Origin: Winogradskya humida | GTDB taxonomy: Bacteria > Actinomycetota > Actinomycetes > Mycobacteriales > Micromonosporaceae | Assembly (NCBI RefSeq): GCF_016862215.1 | Contig: NZ_BOMN01000028.1 | Location: 26,769 to 90,768, forward strand | Reading direction: 5' to 3' | DNA length: 64,000 nt | Made by a program: the position numbers and the translations under genes | Part shown: piece after piece, positions 7,602 to 15,871 of the stretch | How the letters are laid out: every line of letters starts with the position of its first letter | Position numbering within the stretch: the stretch's first letter is position 1 | The notes under the pieces: model-generated | What the model saw: the letters and a program-made list of their open reading frames with translations, nothing else | Told to the model about the DNA's origin: nothing | The model's database searches: none

Positions 7602-8477
7602 TCAGCGGCTCGGAACGTTAGGGCGCATCTGATGGATCACGTGCTGGCGGAACGCGGCCGCGGCCGGGCTGAGCCGGCGGCCGCGGCGGCTCAGCAGGCC
7701 GATGCCGGGATGCTCGGGTGCCTGGTCGAGCGGAACGACCCGCACGGGCGGCCCGGGTGAGCGGGCCGTGGAGCCCGCCATTACGGCGACGCCCAGACCG
7801 GCGCTGACCAGGGCCCGGATCTCGCCCGGCCCGGACGCCTCGAACGGCACGGCCGGCTCGAACCCCGCGGCGGTGGCAGCCTCGTGCAGGATCGCCCGCA
7901 GCCCGCTCCCCGGCGGAAGGCAGACGAACGGCTCGTCACGCAGCCCGCCGGCCGGGTGCCCGAGCGGTGTCACCAGGACGACGTCCTCGGCGGCGAGCAT
8001 CCGCACGGTGTAGCGATCGGCCAGATCGGCGTGCACCGGCCCCAGCACGAGGTCGACCTCGCCCCGGTCCAGGCCACCGAGCAGCTCCGCCACGAGGCCG
8101 GTCCGCAGCGACAGGGCGATTCCCGGGTGGCGCCGGTGGAACGTCGCGAGCGCGCCCCCCAGGTCCACGGTCCCGAGCACTTCGGTTGCCCCTACGGCGA
8201 GCCGGCCGCGGAGCACGGCGCCGACCTGCGCCACGTCGTCGCGGACGCCGTCCAGCTCGCCGAGGATCCGTTTCGCCCTGGCCAGGAGCAGCTCTCCCGC
8301 CGCGGTCAGCGCGATGCGCCGGGTCGTGCGCGTCAGCAGGGTCACGCCGAGCTCGGTCTCCAGCAGGCGGATCTGCGCGGAGACGGCCGGTTGAGCGATG
8401 TGCAGGTCCGCGGCGGCGCGGGTGAAACTCCCGTGGCGCACCACCGCCTCGAAGTACACCAGCTGCCGAAGCTCCAT
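7602..8477 (-). CDS. LysR-family transcriptional regulator
   Basis: A 291-residue LysR regulator. The N-terminal helix-turn-helix (MELRQLVYFEAVVRHGSFT, AAADLHIAQPAVSAQIRLLE) is followed by a periplasmic-binding-protein-like effector domain from about residue 90. I start it at the ATG at 8477, the conserved MELRQL beginning, rather than the in-frame ATG 11 codons upstream. It diverges from a dienelactone-hydrolase-like gene with an 79-bp intergenic space, the usual sign that it controls that gene and itself. The inducer cannot be deduced. Confidence 0.93.
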   Translation of the reverse strand: MELRQLVYFEAVVRHGSFTRAAADLHIAQPAVSAQIRLLETELGVTLLTRTTRRIALTAAGELLLARAKRILGELDGVRDDVAQVGAVLRGRLAVGATEVLGTVDLGGALATFHRRHPGIALSLRTGLVAELLGGLDRGEVDLVLGPVHADLADRYTVRMLAAEDVVLVTPLGHPAGGLRDEPFVCLPPGSGLRAILHEAATAAGFEPAVPFEASGPGEIRALVSAGLGVAVMAGSTARSPGPPVRVVPLDQAPEHPGIGLLSRRGRRLSPAAAAFRQHVIHQMRPNVPSR

Positions 8478-8556
8478 CGATTCAGAATGTCGCGCGATAA
8501 GTCCCAGCACAACTACGTCTTGGACTTATGACCGCCCGCCCAGCAGCGTGGAGAGC

Positions 8557-9309
8557 ATGCGGATCACCGAGACAATTCAGATTCCAGTGCAGGGATCAAC
8601 CCCGATGCCGGCGTACGTCGCCCGCCCGGCCGCCCCGGGTTCTGCACCCGCCGTGCTCGTCGGTATGGAGCTGTTCGGCGTCAGCGCTCACGTGCGGGAT
8701 GTCTGCGAGCAGCTCGCCGATCTGGGCTACTACGCCGTCGCCCCGGACTTCTATCACCGCGAGCCGTCCACCGGGGAGCTGCCCGCCGATGCCGAGGGGC
8801 GGGCCCGGGGCTTCGACATGCTCGGCCGGCTGACCCGCGAGCAGGCCCTCGCCGACGTGGGTGCGACGCTGACCCAGCTCCGGAACGCCGGGCACCACGT
8901 TGCCGGGATGGTCGGGCTCAGCGTCGGCGGGCATCTCGCGTACCTGTCGGCCACCGCTTTTCATCTGCCCGCTGTTGCTGTCTTCTACGGCGGCTGGCTG
9001 CCCACTACGGACATTCCGCTCAGTCGGCCACAGCCCACGCTGGACCGCACTTCCGCAATCACCTCAAGGGTGCTGATGCTGCTCGGCGCGGACGACCCGC
9101 TGATCCCTGCCGAGCAGCGAAAGCAGATCGCGGAAGCGCTGAGCGTCGCGGGGGTCGCCCACGAGCTCGTAGAGTATTCCGGTGCAGGTCACGGGTTCTT
9201 TTGCCGGCAGCGGGACAGCTACGAGCCAGTGGCGGCGGCCGATGCGTGGGGTCGGGTCTGCAGGATGCTGCATGAATCGGGCGTGAACACAACCCTGCAC
9301 GCAGTATGA
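8557..9309 (+). CDS. Dienelactone hydrolase-family alpha/beta hydrolase
   Basis: A 250-residue cytoplasmic alpha/beta hydrolase of the DLH family. The nucleophile elbow reads GLSVGG, so the nucleophile is Ser instead of the Cys of true dienelactone hydrolases. The acid is in GADDPLIP and the base His in SGAGHGFF. VLVGMELFGVSAHVRD and VAPDFYHR near the N-terminus are family signatures. The ATG at 8557 has a GTGGAGAG site directly upstream. The divergent LysR gene probably regulates it. The substrate may be a lactone or another ester; the Cys-to-Ser change argues against assuming dienelactone. Confidence 0.88.
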   Translation: MRITETIQIPVQGSTPMPAYVARPAAPGSAPAVLVGMELFGVSAHVRDVCEQLADLGYYAVAPDFYHREPSTGELPADAEGRARGFDMLGRLTREQALADVGATLTQLRNAGHHVAGMVGLSVGGHLAYLSATAFHLPAVAVFYGGWLPTTDIPLSRPQPTLDRTSAITSRVLMLLGADDPLIPAEQRKQIAEALSVAGVAHELVEYSGAGHGFFCRQRDSYEPVAAADAWGRVCRMLHESGVNTTLHAV

Positions 9310-9407
9310 ATTCCGTGACCTGCGGGTAACAATGGAGGCATCGACCGGGGCGTTCGGGTTAGCTCCGGTAGTCGGCTCTTTCTGTCCGGGCCCCGCCGGA
9401 GGTGCAC

Positions 9408-9704
9408 ATGCTCAACAAGGAAGACAACCGCCGCCTCGCGCAGCTGGAACGCCAGCTGCGACGCGATGACCCCGACTTCTGCGCCAGAATGGCCGGCGGA
9501 CACCTCTCCCGGCGCCGCGTTCCGGTCTCACTGATCCTCGCCGCGACGGTGGTCTGGGCCGCGGCCCTGATCCTCGCGGTTGTCGGCTGGTGGGCCGCCG
9601 CGATCGTCTCCGGCGTCTGGGCACTGGTCATCATGGTCGCGATCGGTTACCGCCTGCGCGGCCCGAAGCTCGTCCTCCCGGACACCCTGCCCCCCAACTG
9701 GTGA
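9408..9704 (+). CDS. DUF3040 family small membrane protein
   Basis: A 98-residue protein typical of the actinobacterial DUF3040 family. A charged N-terminal helix (EDNRRLAQLERQLRRDDPDF) with the family's phenylalanine-rich motif is followed by two adjacent membrane helices at about residues 38-78 and a short tail. The ATG at 9408 lies five bases after GGAGG; a GTG at 9402 is less likely because it overlaps that site. It stands alone with its own promoter gap. The function of the family is not established. Confidence 0.85.
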   Translation: MLNKEDNRRLAQLERQLRRDDPDFCARMAGGHLSRRRVPVSLILAATVVWAAALILAVVGWWAAAIVSGVWALVIMVAIGYRLRGPKLVLPDTLPPNW

Positions 9705-9782
9705 CTCCTCGCGCCCTACCCGGCCCCGACCGGCGACTAAGCCCGGACCGGCGGCTCGGCCCGACCGGCGGCCCGGCCCCGA

Positions 9783-9822
9783 CCTGGTGATTCAGGCGTA
9801 GGCCTGGTGATTCAGGCGTAGG
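9783..9822. repeat. Exact 20-bp tandem duplication at a gene end
   Basis: The 20-bp unit CCTGGTGATTCAGGCGTAGG occurs twice without a gap. The second copy carries the last codons and stop of the minus-strand winged-helix gene; the first repeats them just beyond the stop. It appears to be a recent slippage event. Confidence 0.85.
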
Positions 9823-10900
9823 CCACGGTCGCCTCGGGCACCTCGCGGGCCCGGGCGACCGCGGCCGACTCCGCCTCGACCGCCTTGCGCGCCGAGGCGG
9901 TCAGCGAACCGAACGGCGTCACGGTCAGAGCGACCCGTTTGCGCCCGGCCATCTTGGCGCGCCACACCCCGGCGATCTCGCCGTCGACCAGCAGCACGCC
10001 CGGGTTTCCCAGTGCGCGCCAGACCTCCTTCTGCTGCTCCCGCGCGGGCACCAGCAGGTCACGGTCGCGGGCCTGGAGCAGCGCGTCCATCGGCGGGATG
10101 AAACGGACGCCCTTGACCGGGGCCGGCGCCGAGTCGAACGAACGAGCGGCCACCCAGGCCTTACGACCCTCCACGCGCACCTCGTCGAGCCCTTCGGCCG
10201 GCCACACCTTCTTGATCTCGGTGGTCGTCGAGCCGAGGTATTTCGCGACCTCGGCCGGGCCCGCCGGGCCGAGCAGGGTCAGGTAGGTCGTGATCAGAGC
10301 GTCGATGCCCTCGTTGGCCGTCGGCCGGGGTGGGGCCTTCGGGATCGGGCCGAGCATCGCGTCCTTGCCGCGGGACTCCACCCGCACTCCCCCGGCCAGG
10401 CCCGAGTGCTGCCAGACGTTGCCCGCGATGTGCCGGGCAGCGCAGCTGCGGCAGTCGTAGGTCAGCTCGCGCGGCACCCGCTTGCTGACCTCGGTGCTCG
10501 CCTCGCCGCGCGGCATCGAGGAGGTCACCACGTCCCGGCAGGCCGCGGCGGTGGCCTCGAACGCCTTGATGCCCAGCTTGACGCCCTGCACGATCTGGGC
10601 GCTGTTGATCCGTGCCGAGGCGTCCGCGTCACTGACCGGCCAGAGCGCCTTGACCAGCGCGGGCAGGTCGCGGCGGCGATGCAGGTGCGGGGCACCCCGG
10701 GCTGCCCAGACGGTGATCAGCCGGTCGTCGTCCAGGTCGGCGGACGTGCGGGCGGCGAGCGCGACCTGGGTCGAGCCGGGGGTGTATTCCTGCACGCCGA
10801 GGTCGAGCACCGGCAGATCGGCGGGCCGCTGCGAACCGCGCTCCGCGAGCCCCAGCGCGGCCACGCGGTAGGCCATGACCTGCGTACGCGTGACGTCCAT
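9812..10900 (-). CDS. Winged-helix DNA-binding protein (HTH_42/YcaQ-like)
   Basis: A 362-residue protein of the HTH_42 (AlkX/YcaQ-type) winged-helix superfamily. The N-terminal half carries the family's QEYTPGSTQVALAARTS and RGAPHLHRRRDLPALVKALWP stretches. The C-terminal half contains the repeated winged-helix units around PAEVAKYLGSTTTEIKKVW and a terminal VLLVDGEIAGVWRAK segment. Relatives act on damaged DNA or interstrand cross-links in E. coli and Streptomyces; whether this one does is unknown. ATG at 10900 with GGAGGG upstream. It follows a GNAT gene by 18 bases and is probably co-transcribed. Its stop lies in a 20-bp tandem duplication. Confidence 0.85.
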   Translation of the reverse strand: MDVTRTQVMAYRVAALGLAERGSQRPADLPVLDLGVQEYTPGSTQVALAARTSADLDDDRLITVWAARGAPHLHRRRDLPALVKALWPVSDADASARINSAQIVQGVKLGIKAFEATAAACRDVVTSSMPRGEASTEVSKRVPRELTYDCRSCAARHIAGNVWQHSGLAGGVRVESRGKDAMLGPIPKAPPRPTANEGIDALITTYLTLLGPAGPAEVAKYLGSTTTEIKKVWPAEGLDEVRVEGRKAWVAARSFDSAPAPVKGVRFIPPMDALLQARDRDLLVPAREQQKEVWRALGNPGVLLVDGEIAGVWRAKMAGRKRVALTVTPFGSLTASARKAVEAESAAVARAREVPEATVAYA

Positions 10901-10918
10901 GGCACCCTCCGGAAGTTG

Positions 10919-11524
10919 TCACCCGCGCCGACCGTACCTCCGGGCTGCGACATTTCTCAGGCGCTCCATGCGCGTGCTCCCACTTGCGGCGACAAGTTCC
11001 CACGTGTCGAGGCTGCTCGGGCCGTACGGGCCTTCCTGCAGGATCGGCGGCTCGCCCGTCAGGCTGTATCCGCAGCGCCGGGCGACAGCGGTGCTCGCGG
11101 TGTTCCCCGGGTCGATGCGCAGGACCAGGCGGCTGAGCTTGAGCGTGCTCCGGGCGTACGTGGAAAGCAGTGAGAGTGAGCTCGCGGCGAGGCCGCGCCG
11201 GCGATGGGCCGCGCCCACGAGATAGCCGAGTTCCGCCTCGCGCAGGCCGCCGTCGACGCCGAAGAGCAGGACCTCGCCGAGCGGCTTGCCGCCGTCCACG
11301 GTGATGGCGAGCTGGATGCGGCGGCCGCTGGTGCGTCCCTGTTTCGCCCGTTTCAGGTACGCGACCCCGGCCTCGACGTCGAACGGTGACGGCATCGGGG
11401 TCCACCGCGCGATGGCGGGTTCGTCGAGCAGATCCACCAGCTCGTCCAGGTCGTCGTCCCGCCACTCGCGCAGCATGACGCCGTCCCCGCTCAGGGCGAT
11501 CGGGTAAGGCAACCGGGTCGTCAT
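10919..11524 (-). CDS. GNAT-family (RimJ/RimL-like) N-acetyltransferase
   Basis: A 201-residue GCN5-related acetyltransferase with the RimJ/RimL layout. It opens with VMLREWRDDDLDELVDLLDEP, has a central ELGYLVGAAHRRRGLAASSL segment containing the acetyl-CoA pyrophosphate-binding R-x-x-G/A loop, and then VLRIDPGNTASTAVARRCGY. The substrate is unknown; relatives modify ribosomal protein N-termini or small molecules. It is the first gene of a likely two-gene unit with the winged-helix gene. Confidence 0.9.
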   Translation of the reverse strand: MTTRLPYPIALSGDGVMLREWRDDDLDELVDLLDEPAIARWTPMPSPFDVEAGVAYLKRAKQGRTSGRRIQLAITVDGGKPLGEVLLFGVDGGLREAELGYLVGAAHRRRGLAASSLSLLSTYARSTLKLSRLVLRIDPGNTASTAVARRCGYSLTGEPPILQEGPYGPSSLDTWELVAASGSTRMERLRNVAARRYGRRG

Positions 11525-11574
11525 GCGCCGATCCTGCCCGTAGTCACCCGGTTTCGGCCAGTGAAAGAAACTGG

Positions 11575-12372
11575 TCAGGCGCGGACGACCATGGGCGCTG
11601 TATCGCGCAATGACCAGTCACTGCTTATGTCCGCGGCCGCATGCAGCAGCGGCGGGAGATACACGCCTGTCAACTTCTCGACAGAAGTTTCGGCCGCGTG
11701 GACCGTCACGTTGAGGGCCGCGACGACTTTTCCGTCGCCGCCCCGCACCCCGGTCGCGATCGAGCGGATGCCGAGCGCGAGGTCCTGATCGGCGAGCGCC
11801 CAGCCCTGAGCCCGCACCTCGCGCAGGGCGCCGTCGAGCTCCGCGCGGCCGGGGATCACCCGGGCCGCGATGCCCGAGCGGGTCGGCTGGGCGAGCACGG
11901 CGTCGAGCTCGGCGGGGGTGAGCGCGGCGAGCAGGACCTTGCCCATCGAGGTCGCGGCGGCCGGGAAGCGGGTGCCGATGGTGACCGAGAGCGTGACGAT
12001 CTTCGGCACCGCGACCCTGGCCACGTAGACGATGTCGGAGCCGTCGAGCTGGGCCATCGACGTGGACTCGCCGGTCTGCGCGACCAGGCGTTCCATGTGC
12101 GGGCGGGCGACCTCCCACATGTCCAGGCTGTGGACATATGCCATGCCGAGCTCGAGCACACGCGGGGTGAGCGCGAACCCGCGGTCCTCGGCGCGCACGT
12201 AACCGAGCTCGGTGAGCGTCAGCAGGATCCGGCGGACCGTGGGCCGGGCCAGCCCGGTGTCGGCGGCGATCTCGCTCAGCGTCGACACCCGGCGGCCCGG
12301 CCGGAAGCTGCGCAGCACGTCGAGCCCCCGGGCAAGGGCCTCGATGAAGTCAGGTCCGGCGGCACGTGTCAC
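11575..12372 (-). CDS. IclR-family transcriptional regulator (PcaR/PobR-like)
   Basis: A 265-residue IclR regulator. Residues about 10-75 are the winged helix (FIEALARGLDVLRSFRPG, TGLARPTVRRILLTLTELGYV) and the rest is the GAF-like effector domain (STSMAQLDGSDIVYVARVAVPK). The start resembles PcaR/PobR regulators of aromatic catabolism. It starts three bases after the stop of the amidohydrolase gene, so it is co-transcribed with it. It probably controls the divergent amidohydrolase and CoA-transferase/ring-cleavage units through the GGAC/GTCC palindromes at 13829-13840 and 13933-13948. Confidence 0.92.
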   Translation of the reverse strand: MTRAAGPDFIEALARGLDVLRSFRPGRRVSTLSEIAADTGLARPTVRRILLTLTELGYVRAEDRGFALTPRVLELGMAYVHSLDMWEVARPHMERLVAQTGESTSMAQLDGSDIVYVARVAVPKIVTLSVTIGTRFPAAATSMGKVLLAALTPAELDAVLAQPTRSGIAARVIPGRAELDGALREVRAQGWALADQDLALGIRSIATGVRGGDGKVVAALNVTVHAAETSVEKLTGVYLPPLLHAAADISSDWSLRDTAPMVVRA

Positions 12373-12375
12373 GGA

Positions 12376-13806
12376 TCAATGCTTCCACTGGGCCGAGCCG
12401 GCGTCATAGTCGGTGTACGTGTACGGGTTGTCGGTCACCTTGGTCTCCGGCACATCGGGGTTCATGCCCTTGAGCCACGCCTCCTCGCCCATCGTCGAGC
12501 GCAGGTGCTCGATGGTCGACTCGACGGCGGTCCGCGCCGCGGCCAGATCGACGCCGACAAGCTTGTGGTCGCGCTTGACGATCCGCCCGTTGACCAGGAC
12601 CGCTTCCACATCGCCGCGCTGCGCCTGGAACGCCACATGACCGTACGGGTTGAGCAGCGGGAACATCACCGGTGAGCTCTCGTTGCGCAGCAGCACGATG
12701 TCGGCCTTCTTGCCCGGCTCGAGGCTGCCGAGGCGGTCGTCGAGCCCGAGCGCCTTGCTGCCGCCCCGGGTCGCCCAGTCGACGACGTGCTCGGCACGCA
12801 GGTGCACGTGGGTGACGGTCTCGGTCTTCGAGTGCGCCTCGAGGTGCTCGCGGGACCGGTCGGCGCCGAGCGTGGTGCGCATGGCGGAGAACAGGTCGCC
12901 GCTCCACCAGACGCTGGTGTCCATCGACAGCGACACCGGGATGCCGTGATCGCGCAACGCCCAGGTCGACGGGTAACCCTGGCCGGCGCTCTGCTCACTC
13001 TCGGTGGAGACGGAGACCGAGCCACCGGTCGCGGCGATCCGCTGGTACGAGTCCGGCTTCAGCGTCGCCGCGTGCACGTACACGGTCTGCGGAGTCATGA
13101 AACCGTTCTCGTACATCAGCCGGATGCCGTCGTCGTTGGTCGCGCCCCACACCCCGGCATGGGTGGTGACCGGCACGCCCAGCTCCCGCGCGACCTCGAA
13201 CGCCGCCCGCTCGGGGAACGCCGGATCGCCCGTGACGTCGAACGCCATCTGGAACCCGAGCATGTCGTCGCCCGGGGTGATCCGCCGGTTGACGAAGTCC
13301 CGGAAGGCCGGGTCGGCGGACCATTCCCAAGGACCCTGCTGAATATTTCCGTACGCGAGAACGAACCGCCCCGGCACCGCCTGCAACGCGTCGACGGCGG
13401 CATCCGCGTGCTGTGGCGTCTGCAGGCCGTGTGACCAGTCCACCGTGGTGGTGACGCCGGCGTCGATGGCTTCGATCGCGGCGAGCAGGTTGCCGGCGTA
13501 CACGTCCTCGGGCCGGAACAGCTTGCCGGATTCGAGGTAGTACCAGACGAAGTACTGGGTCAGGGTCCAGTCGGCGCCGTAGCCACGCATCGCGGTCTGC
13601 CACATGTGCCGGTGCGTGTCGATCATGCCGGGCATCAGGATGCCGCCGGACGCGTCGATCACGGTCGCGCCGTCGGGCACGGTCAGCCCGGTGCCGATCT
13701 CAGCGATCCTGTCACCGATCACGAGCACATCGGAGCCGGTGAGAACGGTATGCCGATCATCCATGGTCAGGACGGTGGCGTTGGTGAACAGCACTATCTC
13801 GCTCAT
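12376..13806 (-). CDS. ATZ/TRZ-type amidohydrolase (metal-dependent deaminase/hydrolase)
   Basis: A 476-residue amidohydrolase-superfamily enzyme related to chlorohydrolases and guanine/cytosine deaminases. Metal ligands are visible: the HxH in GMIDTHRHMWQ, a His in VTTHAGVWGA, a His in YVHAATLKPD and an Asp in LSMDTSVWW. The C-terminal GSLEPGKKADIVLL strand pair is typical. ATG at 13806 with AGGAG upstream; the 534-codon frame further upstream runs into the intergenic operators. It probably removes an amino or other leaving group from a heterocyclic or aromatic substrate before ring cleavage by the divergent LigB/LigA-like pair (inference from context). Confidence 0.88.
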   Translation of the reverse strand: MSEIVLFTNATVLTMDDRHTVLTGSDVLVIGDRIAEIGTGLTVPDGATVIDASGGILMPGMIDTHRHMWQTAMRGYGADWTLTQYFVWYYLESGKLFRPEDVYAGNLLAAIEAIDAGVTTTVDWSHGLQTPQHADAAVDALQAVPGRFVLAYGNIQQGPWEWSADPAFRDFVNRRITPGDDMLGFQMAFDVTGDPAFPERAAFEVARELGVPVTTHAGVWGATNDDGIRLMYENGFMTPQTVYVHAATLKPDSYQRIAATGGSVSVSTESEQSAGQGYPSTWALRDHGIPVSLSMDTSVWWSGDLFSAMRTTLGADRSREHLEAHSKTETVTHVHLRAEHVVDWATRGGSKALGLDDRLGSLEPGKKADIVLLRNESSPVMFPLLNPYGHVAFQAQRGDVEAVLVNGRIVKRDHKLVGVDLAAARTAVESTIEHLRSTMGEEAWLKGMNPDVPETKVTDNPYTYTDYDAGSAQWKH

Positions 13807-13828
13807 GGCGGCTCCTCTTCGAGGCGGC

Positions 13829-13840
13829 GGACAGCCGTCC
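13829..13840. promoter_or_regulatory. Candidate IclR operator 1
   Basis: GGACAGCCGTCC is a 4+4+4 inverted repeat 23 bp upstream of the amidohydrolase start. It resembles the larger palindrome at 13933-13948 in the same divergent intergenic region. A consensus TTGACA -35 element for the rightward genes lies between them at 13895-13900. Confidence 0.4.
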
Positions 13841-13932
13841 GTACAGCGGTCAGTGTTTTTCCAATGCGTCGTGAATGTCAAGAAAATGTTTCCGTTGACA
13901 GCACATCGCCAGTCGGTCGAGACTTGCTTGGC

Positions 13933-13948
13933 GCGGACGGATGTCCGC
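13933..13948. promoter_or_regulatory. Candidate IclR operator 2
   Basis: GCGGACGGATGTCCGC is a perfect 6+4+6 palindrome 30 bp upstream of the CoA-transferase start. It sits just downstream of a TTGACA -35 element (13895-13900), a position suited to repression by the neighbouring IclR protein. A further GCGGACAG half-site follows at 13952. Confidence 0.5.
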
Positions 13949-13978
13949 ATGGCGGACAGCAACCCCGGAAGGCGGCTC

Positions 13979-15103
13979 ATGGGCGCACTGGACGGACTGC
14001 TCGTCGCGGACTTCTCGCGGATCCTGGCGGGCCCCTACGCGACGATGCTGCTCGCCGATCTCGGCGCCACGGTCGTCAAGGTCGAGAGCCCCGGCGGCGA
14101 CGACACCCGCACCTGGATGCCCCCGACCCGCGACGACGTGTCGACCTACTACCTAGGCATCAACCGCAACAAGCGTTCCATCGCGCTCGACCTCAAGGAC
14201 CCGGCCGACGTCGAGGTCGCCCAGCGCCTCGCGCACCGCGCCGACGTGATGATCGAGAACTTCCGGCCCGGCGGGCTCGCTCGCTTCGGCCTCGACTACG
14301 ACTCGGTGCACGCTGCGAACGAGAAGATCGTCTACGCGTCGATCAGCGGCTTCGGCACCGGAGCGGGCGCCGGCTATCCCGGGTACGACCTCATGGTGCA
14401 GGCGATCTCCGGGCTGATGAGCCTGACGGGTGACCCCGACGGGTCGCCGTACCGCGCCGGCATCTCGGTCTTCGACGTGATGGCGGGGCTGCACGCGAAC
14501 ATCGGCATCCTGGCGGCCCTGCACCACCGCGGCGTCACCGGCACCGGGCAGCACGTCGAGGTCAACCTGCTCTCGTCCGCGCTGTCCGGGCTGGTCAACC
14601 ACTCCAGCGGGTACGTCGCCGGTGGCACGGTGCCGTTCCGGATGGGAAACGCGCATCCGAGCCTGTTCCCGTACGAGCCGCTGCCCACCTCCGACGGCGA
14701 GCTGATCGTCATCGCGGGCAACGACGGCCAGTTCCGCAAGCTTTGCCAGGTGCTGGAGCTGCCCGAGCTGCCGGACGACCCGCGCTTCGGCCGCAACCAG
14801 GAGCGCACCCGCAACCGCGACGAGCTGCGCCCGATTCTTGTCGAACGGCTCAGCAAGCGCACCAAGGACGAGTGGTTCCGCGAGCTGCTCGCCGCCGGTG
14901 TGCCGTGCGCACCCATCAACACGATCGACGGCGGGTTCGGGCTCGCCGAGGAGCTGGGCCTCGACCCGGTGGTGACGACCGGCGGCGTCCCCGGCGTCCG
15001 CAACCCGATCACGTTCTCGGACACCCCGGCCGGCTACACCCTGCCGCCGCCCGGACTGAACGAACACGGTGAGGAGATCCGCGCGTGGCTGATGACGGAC
15101 TGA
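13979..15103 (+). CDS. CaiB/BaiF (class III, formyl-CoA transferase-like) CoA-transferase
   Basis: A 374-residue family III CoA-transferase that moves CoA between carboxylic acids. Signatures: GLLVADFSRILAGPYATMLLADLGATVVKVE at the N-terminus (the Asp in VADFS is not itself catalytic), the RNKRSIALDLKD stretch, and the catalytic-Asp region GYPGYDLMVQAISGLMSLTG. I chose the ATG at 13979 (MGALDG) with GGAAGG upstream; in-frame starts 10 or more codons earlier overlap the operator. Its last 19 bases overlap the next gene, so the citrate-synthase-like partner is translationally coupled. The pair suggests activation of a citrate-like acid to a CoA ester followed by cleavage. Confidence 0.9.
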   Translation: MGALDGLLVADFSRILAGPYATMLLADLGATVVKVESPGGDDTRTWMPPTRDDVSTYYLGINRNKRSIALDLKDPADVEVAQRLAHRADVMIENFRPGGLARFGLDYDSVHAANEKIVYASISGFGTGAGAGYPGYDLMVQAISGLMSLTGDPDGSPYRAGISVFDVMAGLHANIGILAALHHRGVTGTGQHVEVNLLSSALSGLVNHSSGYVAGGTVPFRMGNAHPSLFPYEPLPTSDGELIVIAGNDGQFRKLCQVLELPELPDDPRFGRNQERTRNRDELRPILVERLSKRTKDEWFRELLAAGVPCAPINTIDGGFGLAEELGLDPVVTTGGVPGVRNPITFSDTPAGYTLPPPGLNEHGEEIRAWLMTD

Positions 15104-15861
15104 GGTTCCCGACGTCGCTCGGAACGTCCGACGAGACGCAGATCCGGCTGCTGGGCCAGGATCTCGCCGCGGACCTGATGGGCAAGGTGGGCTTTGGCGA
15201 GCTCGCGTACTGGCTGGTCGCGGGGCGCCACCCGACTGCCGGCGAGACCCGGGTCTTCGAGGCGGTGCTGGTCGCGCTCGCCGATCACGGGTTCACGCCG
15301 ACGGCGATCGCGGCGCGGTTGACGTACCTGAGTGCTCCGGATTCTCTGCAGGGCGCTCTCGCCGCCGGCCTGCTCGGTGGCGGCAGCCGCTTCCTGGGCG
15401 TGACCGAGGACTGTGGACGTTTTCTGCACGCGGCTCTCTCCTCGGAAACCGGTGAGATCGACTTCGACGAACTCGCGCTGCGAGTTCTGAAGAACGCCAC
15501 GGGCCGCATCCCCGGGCTCGGGCATCCCGTGCACAAGAAGCTGGACCCCCGCACCCCGGTGCTGTTCCAGATCGCCGAGGAGGAGGGGCTGAAGGGCCCC
15601 CACCTGCGGTTGTTCGAGGCGATCGGGCGCGTACACCCCCAGGTGCTCGGCAAGACGCTGCCGTTGAACGGCGCGGGAGTGTGCGGCGCGGCCCTGGCCG
15701 ACCTCGGTCTGCCGATCGACATCCTGCGCGGCTTCGCGCTGCTGGCCCGCACGGCCGGCCTGCTCGGACACCTGGCCGAGGAACGGCGCAGGCCCCTCGG
15801 CATGGACATCTACATGACGGTCGACCGCAACGCCGTCTACCTCAGCCCCGACGAGCTTTGA
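15085..15861 (+). CDS. Citrate synthase-family protein (citryl-CoA lyase-like), 258 aa
   Basis: A 258-residue protein of the citrate synthase fold, much shorter than citrate synthase (about 380-430) and like the stand-alone citryl-CoA lyases. The His-containing loop GLGHPVHKKLDPRTPVLF matches the GFGHRVYKxxDPR motif. LPIDILRGFALLARTAGLLGHLAEE matches the C-terminal helix region. The upstream His site is less clear (LTYLSAPDSLQGALAAGLLGGG). The GTG at 15085 has GAGGAG upstream, within the end of the CoA-transferase gene. It probably cleaves (or forms) a citrate-like CoA ester produced by that transferase (inference). Confidence 0.78.
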   Translation: MADDGLRFPTSLGTSDETQIRLLGQDLAADLMGKVGFGELAYWLVAGRHPTAGETRVFEAVLVALADHGFTPTAIAARLTYLSAPDSLQGALAAGLLGGGSRFLGVTEDCGRFLHAALSSETGEIDFDELALRVLKNATGRIPGLGHPVHKKLDPRTPVLFQIAEEEGLKGPHLRLFEAIGRVHPQVLGKTLPLNGAGVCGAALADLGLPIDILRGFALLARTAGLLGHLAEERRRPLGMDIYMTVDRNAVYLSPDEL

Positions 15862-15871
15862 GAGGAGCGCC

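Noticed and set aside
9704..9783. GC-rich imperfect repeats after the DUF3040 gene as a regulatory RNA
   Set aside because: Low-complexity CCGGCC/GACCGGCGG repeats without a consistent stem or promoter; I see only simple-sequence character.
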